Position numbers and translations under genes: made by a program. Source: Halanaerobiaceae bacterium (GTDB lineage: Bacteria; Bacillota; Halanaerobiia; Halanaerobiales; Halarsenatibacteraceae). Taken from it: a stretch of 16,471 nt of DNA. Positions 1 through 5,511 of the stretch are shown here, piece after piece. The notes under the pieces were generated by a model that saw nothing but the letters and a program-made list of their open reading frames with translations, was not told the DNA's origin and made no database searches. Positions within the stretch are counted from its first letter, which is position 1. Each line of letters opens with the position of its first letter. Where the stretch lies: assembly GCA_003554685.1 (NCBI GenBank), contig PWHA01000177.1, positions 1 through 16,471 on the forward strand, in the 5' to 3' direction.

Positions 1-1332
1 CTCCGCCTGGCTTTAATTACACTTTCAGTGGTACCTCCCCTGGTCCTGATCAGCCTTTACTTTCAGAAGAAAATTCTCGGTGAATTCCGGCTGGTCAGGA
101 AGTTAAACTCCAGAATAACCGGAGCCTTTAATGAGGGCATCAGTGGAGCCCGAACCAGCAAAACTCTGGTGAGAGAAGAGGATAACTCCAGAGAGTTTGC
201 TGATCTCACAGCCAGCATGAAAGCTTCTTCGGTTAGAGCTGCAGTTTTTTCAGCTCTTTTTATGCCTCTGGTTCTGTCTTTGAGCAGCATAGGGACGGGC
301 CTGGCTCTCTGGCAGGGAAGTTCGGCGGTTTTCCAGGGTTTTATAACCTATGGTACGCTGGTAGCCTTCGTTAACTACACCATTCAGTTTTTCGAGCCGG
401 TGCGGGAGTTAGCCCGGGTTTTTGCCGAGCTGCAGTCAGCTCAGGCAGCCGGAGAGCGGGTATTATCTCTGATCAACACAGAACCAGAAATTACTGATAC
501 TGAAGAGGTCTCAGCCCGATTCGGCACTATTTTACAGCCCGACCGCACAAACTGGCCTGTCTTTAAGGGCCGGGTGCAGTTCCGGGGAGTGGATTTTCAC
601 TATCAGTCCGGGGAACCGATTTTGGAAAACTTCAATCTTGAGGTAGACCCCGGAGAAAAAATTGCACTAGTTGGCGAAACCGGCTCTGGCAAAAGTACAA
701 TAGTAAATATGCTCTGCCGATTTTATGAACCGGTTTCCGGGCAAATATTGCTGGACGGAACTGACTACCGCAGACGTTCCCAGAGCTGGCTGCAGTCCCA
801 TATCGGCTATGTTCTTCAGGACCCCCATCTGTTTAGCGGTACCATAGCTGATAATATCAGGTTTGCCAGACCTTCAGCCTCTGAAGCACAGATAAAAAAA
901 GTGGCCCAGCTGGTTCAGGCTGACAGCTTTATTGACAGACTCCCATGGGGTTATCAGACAGAGGTGGGTGAAGGCGGCGATCTGCTTTCCACCGGGCAGA
1001 AGCAGCTTATTTCTTTTGCCCGAGCAATTTTAAATGATCCGGTTCTCTTTGTTCTCGATGAAGCTACTTCTTCCATTGATACCGAGATGGAGATTATTAT
1101 CCAGAAAGCAGTAGATCAAGTTCTGGCCGGGAGGACCAGTTTTATCATAGCCCATAGATTGTCAACGGTTAAGCATGCCGACCGAATCCTGGTATTATCC
1201 GGGGGAAAGATTAGAGAAAGCGGCAGTCATCTGGAGCTGCTTGAACGGAGAGGATATTATTATGAACTGTATCAGAATCAGTTTGTCGGCAGGAATATTG
1301 AGGAGAATCTTAAATTCAAAGTTGGTAGTTAG
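1..1332 (+). CDS. ABC transporter, fused permease-ATPase (exporter type), 5'-truncated by window edge
   Basis: The reading frame is already open at base 1, so the true start lies outside the window and any internal start is artificial. The visible N-terminal part holds the end of an ABC exporter transmembrane domain, with hydrophobic stretches at about 1-60, 240-320 and 340-400. The nucleotide-binding domain follows: Walker A GETGSGKST (673-699), a Q-loop in the VLQDPHLFSGT segment near 811-843, signature LSTGQ (985-999, the LSxGQ variant of LSGGQ), Walker B VLFVLDE (1042-1062) and the H-loop histidine at 1153-1155. All catalytic motifs are intact. Fused exporters work as homodimers or as heterodimers with a neighbouring half-transporter; a partner could lie upstream. 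By family it is a membrane protein that exports a lipid, peptide or drug using ATP; the substrate cannot be read from sequence. The stop is TAG at 1330-1332. Confidence 0.95.
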   Translation, partial: LRLALITLSVVPPLVLISLYFQKKILGEFRLVRKLNSRITGAFNEGISGARTSKTLVREEDNSREFADLTASMKASSVRAAVFSALFMPLVLSLSSIGTGLALWQGSSAVFQGFITYGTLVAFVNYTIQFFEPVRELARVFAELQSAQAAGERVLSLINTEPEITDTEEVSARFGTILQPDRTNWPVFKGRVQFRGVDFHYQSGEPILENFNLEVDPGEKIALVGETGSGKSTIVNMLCRFYEPVSGQILLDGTDYRRRSQSWLQSHIGYVLQDPHLFSGTIADNIRFARPSASEAQIKKVAQLVQADSFIDRLPWGYQTEVGEGGDLLSTGQKQLISFARAILNDPVLFVLDEATSSIDTEMEIIIQKAVDQVLAGRTSFIIAHRLSTVKHADRILVLSGGKIRESGSHLELLERRGYYYELYQNQFVGRNIEENLKFKVGS

Positions 1333-1361
1333 TTTCAACTCCGAAGTGGGGAGGTATTACA

Positions 1362-1559
1362 TTGAAAATAATCTCATTTGAAGTCCAGGAAGAGTTAAAT
1401 TTTTCTTTAACTATAGAATACGGTAAAGAGGCCAGACTTCTTCATTTGATAGGCTGGCAGAATTATCTATTGATAATTTTTGACAGCCGGGATCTTACCG
1501 GGCTGGAAGAACAGAATCTTTATATTTCTGGCAGCAGGAAACTGGAGATGTTTGTTTGA
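1362..1559 (+). CDS. Small hypothetical protein (65 aa), TTG start
   Basis: I do not recognise this protein. It begins with TTG at 1362, preceded by a strong Shine-Dalgarno GGGGAGG at 1348-1354 with a 7-base spacer, which is the main reason for calling it real. The product starts MKIISFEVQEELNF, is moderately hydrophobic in the middle (HLIGWQNYLLIIF), has no cysteine and no signal peptide, and ends with a mixed charged tail. The pattern of short beta-like strands suggests a small soluble beta-rich domain, but this is a guess. It lies 29 bases after the ABC transporter gene with no promoter or terminator between them, so it is probably co-transcribed with it. Confidence 0.55.
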   Translation: MKIISFEVQEELNFSLTIEYGKEARLLHLIGWQNYLLIIFDSRDLTGLEEQNLYISGSRKLEMFV

Positions 1560-1574
1560 TTCAGGCAGAAATCA

Positions 1575-1603
1575 TTGAAATTTTTCAGGATAGATAGTAA
1601 AAT
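1575..1603 (+). promoter_or_regulatory. Sigma-A-type promoter for the Cys-rich small protein
   Basis: The -35 is TTGAAA (1575-1580) and the -10 is TAAAAT (1598-1603), separated by exactly 17 bases. Each box differs from consensus at one position. Transcription would start near 1610, about 40 bases before the ATG at 1651. This gives the small gene its own transcription start, separate from the ABC transporter unit. Confidence 0.7.
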
Positions 1604-1650
1604 TATACTGAAAAAGCAAAGATAATAAGAGGTTGGGAGGTGGTAAGAGA

Positions 1651-1848
1651 ATGCCGGAATGTCCTGAAATGGAGAATAACCTTGAATATTGTAGCTGTTC
1701 CTATGAATCTTGTCCCCGCAAGGGTAACTGCTGTGCCTGCATTCAATACCATAATAATAAAGGAGAAATTCCGGGCTGTCTTTTTGATGAAGAGGCTGAA
1801 AAAACTTATAATAGATCCCGGAAATACTTCCTGCAGACTCAAAATTAA
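1651..1848 (+). CDS. Cysteine-rich small protein, DUF6485-like
   Basis: A 65-aa soluble protein with eight cysteines at residues 4, 14, 16, 21, 27, 28, 30 and 43. The pattern is C-x9-C-x-C-x4-C-x5-CC-x-C-x12-C, with the segments YESCPRKGNCCACIQYH and GEIPGCLF. It resembles, from memory, a small family widespread in anaerobic Clostridia (DUF6485), whose function is unknown. The spacing suggests metal or Fe-S/zinc binding, which is inference. I chose ATG 1651 because GGGAGGTGG (1635-1643) sits 7 bases upstream; a longer reading from TTG 1633 would place the start upstream of that site. The gene has its own promoter at 1575-1603 and ends directly before a strong terminator, so it is probably a monocistronic unit. 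Confidence 0.82.
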   Translation: MPECPEMENNLEYCSCSYESCPRKGNCCACIQYHNNKGEIPGCLFDEEAEKTYNRSRKYFLQTQN

Positions 1849-1858
1849 TCAACTGAAA

Positions 1859-1890
1859 AAACCCCGGGTATTCCCGGGGTTTGATTTTTT
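1859..1890. terminator. Bidirectional intrinsic terminator between convergent genes
   Basis: A 10-bp perfect stem (AAACCCCGGG at 1859-1868 with CCCGGGGTTT at 1873-1882) has a TATT loop. It is followed by GATTTTTT on the plus strand and preceded by an A-run (1856-1861) that reads as a U-run on the minus strand. It lies between the Cys-rich gene ending at 1848 (+) and the HAD gene ending at 1937 (-), so it can serve both. Confidence 0.9.
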
Positions 1891-1936
1891 GGCTGATATT
1901 CTCCCTGAATTCTGGATGGGCTGGGTAGTCCCGGGC

Positions 1937-2407
1937 TTAACCCCGCAGGCTGGCTTTGAGACTCCGAGGGTTCTCCAGGAGAGCAAAAACTTCAGCAATG
2001 CCCGGGCAGATTAAATCCGTGGAGCCGTAAAGCTCAGCAGCCATTCCTTCTCCTTCCAGGACAGCAATGCCCAGGGCGGCTTCCTGCAGCATGGCGGTGT
2101 CATTTCTGCCATTTCCCACAGCCAGCACCTCTCTGGAATTTAAACTTTTCACAAAATCCTCTTTATCTTTCCGTCCCTGGCTGCCAGAAATAATTTTCAC
2201 CCTGACAGAATTGCCGGCAAAGGTCTGTCTAACCGTTCCATAGGTATCAGCGGTGACAACATATACTTCAAAATAGCCTGCCAGCTCCTTTAGCTTTTTC
2301 AGTATTTCTGGCTTGATTTCTCCCTGTAAGGCCAGGGTCCCGTTATAATCAAAGACAATTTTTTCTATGGAGAGATCTTTAAATCCTGGTATATCAATTT
2401 TCAGCAT
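1937..2407 (-). CDS. HAD-superfamily protein, P-type-ATPase-domain-like, with DxN nucleophile motif
   Basis: A 156-aa soluble protein with a HAD fold and no large cap domain, similar in size to the soluble proteins that resemble the P-type ATPase phosphorylation domain. Motif I is FDYNGTLA (residues 19-26) with Asp20 as the predicted nucleophile. The second acidic residue of the usual phosphatase DxD is Asn22 here. Motif II is Thr52 in VVTAD, motif III is probably Lys80 or Lys82, and motif IV is GNGRND (98-103) with metal-binding Asp103. The GNGxNDxxML signature is typical of the P-type ATPase branch. The substrate is unknown. ATG 2407 has AGGAGG about 9 bases upstream, and the gene overlaps the 3' end of the desaturase gene by 14 bases, so the two are probably translationally coupled. 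It is the last gene before the 1859-1890 terminator. Confidence 0.85.
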   Translation of the reverse strand: MLKIDIPGFKDLSIEKIVFDYNGTLALQGEIKPEILKKLKELAGYFEVYVVTADTYGTVRQTFAGNSVRVKIISGSQGRKDKEDFVKSLNSREVLAVGNGRNDTAMLQEAALGIAVLEGEGMAAELYGSTDLICPGIAEVFALLENPRSLKASLRG

Positions 2408-3905
2408 AATAGTTTTCCTCCTGAGAGATAATTTTATCAGCAGCCTGCCGGCCGGAAAGAACTACCATGGGTAGCCCCCCGCCGGGGTTAACAGTACTGC
2501 CGGCAAAGAAAAGATTATCGTACTTTTCACATTTTTTGGGCGCCTTCAACCCCCTGTTTTTATCCATATCAGCCACCACCCCGTAGAGAGAGCCCCGGTT
2601 GGAGAAGTATAAAGCTTCCATATCCTCCGGCAGCAGGATTTTCCTGCAGATTATATTATCCCGTAGATTTTTCAGGCCCATATTTTCCAGTTTTTCTAAA
2701 ATTCTTTCCTCGAATTTTTCATATTCCTCCAGGCTGAAGGGTTCTTTCTGAAGGTAGGGTACGTGAACTAAGATTTTTAAGTATTGCTGCCCTTCAGCTT
2801 TTCTCCGGGAGTTTGCTTGCGATGGTGCGGTTAGATAGATCGTGGGATCTTCAGGTAGACTGTAATTTTTAAAGACTGAACGGTAATTATTCCGGGGATT
2901 GCCGGAAAAAAACAGGTTGTGGTGAGCAAGACGGGGATAGGTTTTATCAACTCCGAGATGAAGGGCATATCCCGAGCAGCTTGGTTCATACCGGGAAAAC
3001 TGACTGAGAAATTCTTCATCCTCTCCGGTTATTTTTTGATAGAAAGGAATTACCTCCATATTGGACAGGAAATAATCAGCTGAAAAATGAGAGCCCCTAT
3101 CCGTGCTAACAGCTGAAATTCTATTGTTGCTGATATCCGCAGCAGTAACCTGATGGCGGAAGTAAAATTTAACTCCAAGTTCTCGAGCCAGCAGATAACA
3201 GGCCCGGGCCAGATTCTGCATTCCACCCGAAACCTGCCAGAGGCCAAATTCGTGCTGAACATGGGGGAGAAGATTCATGACAGCAGGGGCCCGGTAGGGT
3301 GAAGAACCAATATATCTGCTGAAAGAATTGAGGACAGTCCTCAAATAAGGATTGCTGATATATCTGAAAACCACATCACTCATGGAGAGAAAGACATCCA
3401 AACCGCGAAAGGTTTTAAACAATCCATAGTGCTGAATTATTTCTCTGCTGGTATCAAGCCCTGATTTTATATAACCTTTTCTGATCTTTTCAAACATCTG
3501 CTGGCTGTATTTAAGGTAATCTTTCAGCGCATTAATATCTTTCTTCCCCAGTTCAGGATTTTTCTGCTGGATAGATTCTATCCGGGAGTAGATATCAATT
3601 TTTGTACCATCACTGAAAAAAGTCCGCCATTCCAGAGGCAGGCGCTGCAGGCTGACATAGTGATGAAAATTTTTCCCCGCTTCCTGAAATAGCTCTTCAA
3701 AAACCCGGGGCATGGTCAGCAGAGAGGGGCCAAGTTCAAAATTGAAGCCAGAGGTTTTATAAGAGTTTACTTTGCCACCAAAATGGCTGTTTTTTTCCAG
3801 CAGGGCAACCTGAAAGCCGGCGGTCCTGAGCCTGATGGCGGCTGACATTCCGGCCAGACCGGCTCCTATTACAACTGTAGATTTATTATTACTCAGTCCT
3901 TTCAC
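2394..3905 (-). CDS. CrtI/CrtN-type FAD-dependent phytoene desaturase family oxidoreductase
   Basis: A 503-aa flavoprotein of the carotenoid desaturase/isomerase family, about the usual length (480-510). The N terminus has the Rossmann dinucleotide-binding motif GAGLAG (residues 14-19), followed by the second strand LLEKNSHFGGK ending in the family GG-K. The C terminus carries the FAD-contacting FAGSTVNPGGGLPMV segment, typical of phytoene or diapophytoene desaturases and their relatives. Members insert double bonds into, or oxidise, isoprenoid chains at the membrane; some saturate or isomerise instead, so the exact reaction is open. No phytoene or squalene synthase gene is in the window. The assigned start is GTG 3905, but GGAGGTGA directly overlaps it; CTG at 3896-3894 would have ideal spacing from that site. 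The gene lies 13 bases after the methyltransferase-like gene and overlaps the HAD gene by 14. Confidence 0.87.
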   Translation of the reverse strand: MKGLSNNKSTVVIGAGLAGMSAAIRLRTAGFQVALLEKNSHFGGKVNSYKTSGFNFELGPSLLTMPRVFEELFQEAGKNFHHYVSLQRLPLEWRTFFSDGTKIDIYSRIESIQQKNPELGKKDINALKDYLKYSQQMFEKIRKGYIKSGLDTSREIIQHYGLFKTFRGLDVFLSMSDVVFRYISNPYLRTVLNSFSRYIGSSPYRAPAVMNLLPHVQHEFGLWQVSGGMQNLARACYLLARELGVKFYFRHQVTAADISNNRISAVSTDRGSHFSADYFLSNMEVIPFYQKITGEDEEFLSQFSRYEPSCSGYALHLGVDKTYPRLAHHNLFFSGNPRNNYRSVFKNYSLPEDPTIYLTAPSQANSRRKAEGQQYLKILVHVPYLQKEPFSLEEYEKFEERILEKLENMGLKNLRDNIICRKILLPEDMEALYFSNRGSLYGVVADMDKNRGLKAPKKCEKYDNLFFAGSTVNPGGGLPMVVLSGRQAADKIISQEENYYAEN

Positions 3906-3918
3906 CTCCAGTGGCGGA

Positions 3919-4500
3919 TTAATAAATAAAGGGGATTAAACGATAACGGTCTTTGCCCCAGTCGGTGTACTTTTTTCCCAGAGCTTCGGATAATTTCCTT
4001 TCCTCAGTTAGAATTCTTTCTCTTATTGCCCAGGGCATTAAAATACCCCCCAGAAACAGGCCCGGCAGACTGCCAAAATAAAGGGGAACCCCCAATGTCA
4101 GGAGCAGCAGTCCAAGATAGAGAGGGTGGCGGAGGATACGATAGGGCCCGGAACTGACCAGTTCCTGCCCTTCCTGGACAGCAATATCTCTGGTAAAATA
4201 TATTCCCAGCAGGTAAGAGCACCAGTATCTCAGTACCAGGCCGAAGGAATAGAGCACTATACCCAGCATTTGTATTATTCTGCCAGGAAACCCTGTAATT
4301 ACGCCAAAATCAATGATGGCAAAAATAATGCTGATCAGTATTGTGGTCAGAATTGCCCCCAGGATGAATTTAAAACTCTGACTGCCGGCATCCTGGCGCC
4401 TGGAACCGGTTGAGGGAAAGATTCGAAATTCTAGCCACCAGAGCATTGTAATCAGAATAAAAGCTATACTGTGCCAGGAGAAATCAAACAGATCACCCAT
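3919..4500 (-). CDS. Isoprenylcysteine carboxyl methyltransferase (ICMT/PEMT-like) family membrane protein
   Basis: A 193-aa integral membrane protein with hydrophobic segments at about residues 10-27, 46-66, 75-95 and 128-155. The C-terminal half holds the family signature GPYRILRHPLYLG (118-130), followed by RERILTEERKL (160-170) and GKKYTDW (175-181). In ICMT and phospholipid methyltransferases this region binds S-adenosylmethionine. Bacterial members methylate mostly unknown lipid or isoprenoid targets. ATG 4500 has AAGGAG about 7 bases upstream. It is the first gene of the three-gene minus-strand unit, and its pairing with a CrtI-like desaturase suggests a modified isoprenoid or polar lipid as substrate; that is inference from gene order. 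I could not identify a convincing minus-strand promoter between 4501 and 4620. Confidence 0.85.
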   Translation of the reverse strand: MGDLFDFSWHSIAFILITMLWWLEFRIFPSTGSRRQDAGSQSFKFILGAILTTILISIIFAIIDFGVITGFPGRIIQMLGIVLYSFGLVLRYWCSYLLGIYFTRDIAVQEGQELVSSGPYRILRHPLYLGLLLLTLGVPLYFGSLPGLFLGGILMPWAIRERILTEERKLSEALGKKYTDWGKDRYRLIPFIY

Positions 4501-4545
4501 TTTTCTACTCCTTTCCTGCCCTTTGAGAATAATACGATTTAAAAC

Positions 4546-4574
4546 TGGAGATTTAGCAGTTTTTTTGATACAAT
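4546..4574 (+). promoter_or_regulatory. Extended -10 promoter for the Moco/Tuco operon leader
   Basis: The -10 is TACAAT (4569-4574) preceded by TGA, giving the extended form TGATACAAT. A 4-of-6 match to the -35 (TGGAGA, 4546-4551) lies exactly 17 bases upstream. Transcription would begin near 4581, just before the structured leader, leaving roughly 310 bases of 5' UTR before the first start codon at 4890. It sits in the divergent intergenic region with the methyltransferase-like gene on the other strand. Confidence 0.62.
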
Positions 4575-4607
4575 GAATGGGAGAATAAAATATCTGCTTA
4601 AAATTTT

Positions 4608-4731
4608 GAGTCTTCGAGCCTTCAGTCCCGAAATTAACCGGTAAGCAGTCTGGACTGTCTGGCCGACAGGGCCGGCCGGGAAACCGTCGAGCCTCCCATT
4701 ACTGGAAAGGAGACCTGATTTTGCTTTCCGG
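4608..4731 (+). promoter_or_regulatory. Candidate molybdenum/tungsten cofactor (Moco/Tuco) riboswitch aptamer
   Basis: A structured leader precedes the cofactor operon. Visible elements are the hairpin CTGTC/GACAG (4655-4659 with 4665-4669), a GNRA hairpin CGG-GAAA-CCG (4677-4686), and a conserved-looking run TCGAGCCTCCC (4687-4697). The last helix pairs CTGGAAAG (4702-4709) with CTTTCCGG (4724-4731). The octamer TCGAGCCT occurs twice, at 4614-4621 and 4687-4694. The Moco RNA family (Rfam RF01055) is known upstream of moa/moe and molybdo- or tungsto-enzyme genes and, as I recall, contains a GNRA-capped helix. My family call rests on those remembered motifs plus position, not on a model search. 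A terminator follows directly, which suggests control by premature termination. Confidence 0.6.
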
Positions 4732-4762
4732 TACCCTGCTGCAGGTACCGATTTATCTTTTT
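4730..4762 (+). terminator. Leader terminator (expression platform) upstream of the cofactor operon
   Basis: GGTACC at 4730-4735 and its partner GGTACC at 4744-4749 form a hairpin that can extend inward through CCTG/CAGG with one bulged C. It is followed by a T-rich tract ending in TCTTTTTT (4755-4762 region). It lies inside the 5' UTR, 128 bases before the first gene, so it makes sense as an attenuator. Its first two bases are shared with the last aptamer helix (4724-4731), allowing at least partial competition. Confidence 0.6.
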
Positions 4763-4775
4763 AAGGGCCGGTTTA

Positions 4776-4789
4776 CAGGATATATCCTG
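4776..4789. repeat. 14-bp perfect palindrome in the leader, possible operator
   Basis: CAGGATATATCCTG reads the same on both strands. It lies between the leader terminator and the first gene, in a stretch (4763-4889) with no other gene. A second, shorter palindrome TCCTGCAGGA follows at 4828-4837. A TTTACA just before the first palindrome (4772-4777) could be a -35, but no good -10 follows at 17 bases. It could be a repressor site or simply an mRNA hairpin; nothing here decides between them. Confidence 0.4.
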
Positions 4790-4889
4790 CCTGTTATTTA
4801 CCTTATTTCAAGAAAAAATAACAATAATCCTGCAGGAATATTGAAAAATGTTGAGAATTTGCTTTAGTAGGGAAGGAAGTTGATATAAA

Positions 4890-5492
4890 ATGGAATCAAT
4901 TGCTTTAACCGGCCGGCCGGAGGGCAGCGGGCGGACAAAACTTGGCGTTATGCTGACCAATAATCTGAGGTGTGGAATTGGCATCTTAAAGGGTGAAATT
5001 AAGGATTCAGGCTCGGCCATGGTAACCGATGATCATAATATAATGCGGGCCGAATCTCCTGGAATCTCCCCCTATTTAAATTCCGGCGCAGCTCAAATTA
5101 TTTATCTTTCCTCCACAATGTCAGAGTTAAATTCAACCCTGGAAAAAGCCTATAAAATGCTGGCGGATGGTATAGATTATCTGCTTGTGGAGGGCAATGA
5201 AATTGCAGAATACATTAATCCCGGTCTTATTATCTATGTCAGTGAGGGGGAACCCTTAGATAGTGCTGAAGAGGAAGTGTGTCGGGAAGCCCAGTTGATT
5301 GTAGATTACGTGGAACTGCAGAATAATAAAGATTTAACTGATCTAAAATTTACTTTACCCGGCGATGAAATTAGTTGTTACCGGGCCCAGCTTATCAGCG
5401 ATCTACTGGGTCTTGGTTACGGGGAATTTGGCAGAAAGTTAAACAGGGAGGGCATCAAGGTTTGTCGCTGTCAGCTGGGTTTATTTAAATAA
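4890..5492 (+). CDS. Degenerate P-loop MobB-like protein with C-terminal Cys motif
   Basis: A 200-aa soluble protein, first gene of the cofactor operon. The N terminus SIALTGRPEGSGRTKLG (residues 3-19) is laid out like the MobB P-loop, but has Arg15 where the Walker A lysine would be and one extra residue before the glycine. DYLLVEGNE (96-104) matches the position of the DxVLVEG strand in MobB, and PGLIIYVSEGE (111-121) resembles the following base-recognition region. MobB proteins are GTPases that assist guanine-dinucleotide modification of molybdopterin; with this P-loop, nucleotide hydrolysis is doubtful. A separate C-terminal piece (about 158-200) has Cys163, Cys192 and Cys194 in ISCYRAQ and CRCQLGLF, which could bind metal or molybdate/tungstate. 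ATG 4890 follows GGAAGGAAG at 4871-4879. The next gene starts 20 bases downstream. The function is inferred mainly from context. Confidence 0.75.
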   Translation: MESIALTGRPEGSGRTKLGVMLTNNLRCGIGILKGEIKDSGSAMVTDDHNIMRAESPGISPYLNSGAAQIIYLSSTMSELNSTLEKAYKMLADGIDYLLVEGNEIAEYINPGLIIYVSEGEPLDSAEEEVCREAQLIVDYVELQNNKDLTDLKFTLPGDEISCYRAQLISDLLGLGYGEFGRKLNREGIKVCRCQLGLFK

Positions 5493-5511
5493 CGGAAGGA
5501 AAGGGAAATCT

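Noticed and set aside
1520..1852. Minus-strand open frame of 110 codons
   Set aside because: It is antisense to the Cys-rich gene, its promoter and the end of the orphan gene, and its composition (rich in Ser, Tyr, Phe, Ile) is that of an antisense shadow.
1640..2014. Plus-strand open frame of 124 codons
   Set aside because: It overlaps the Cys-rich gene in another frame, runs through the strong terminator at 1859-1890 and into the antisense of the HAD gene; it has no ribosome binding site of its own.
4841..4869. Second promoter just upstream of the P-loop gene (TTGAAA at 4841)
   Set aside because: At 17 bases the only -10 candidate is TTAGTA, a poor match.
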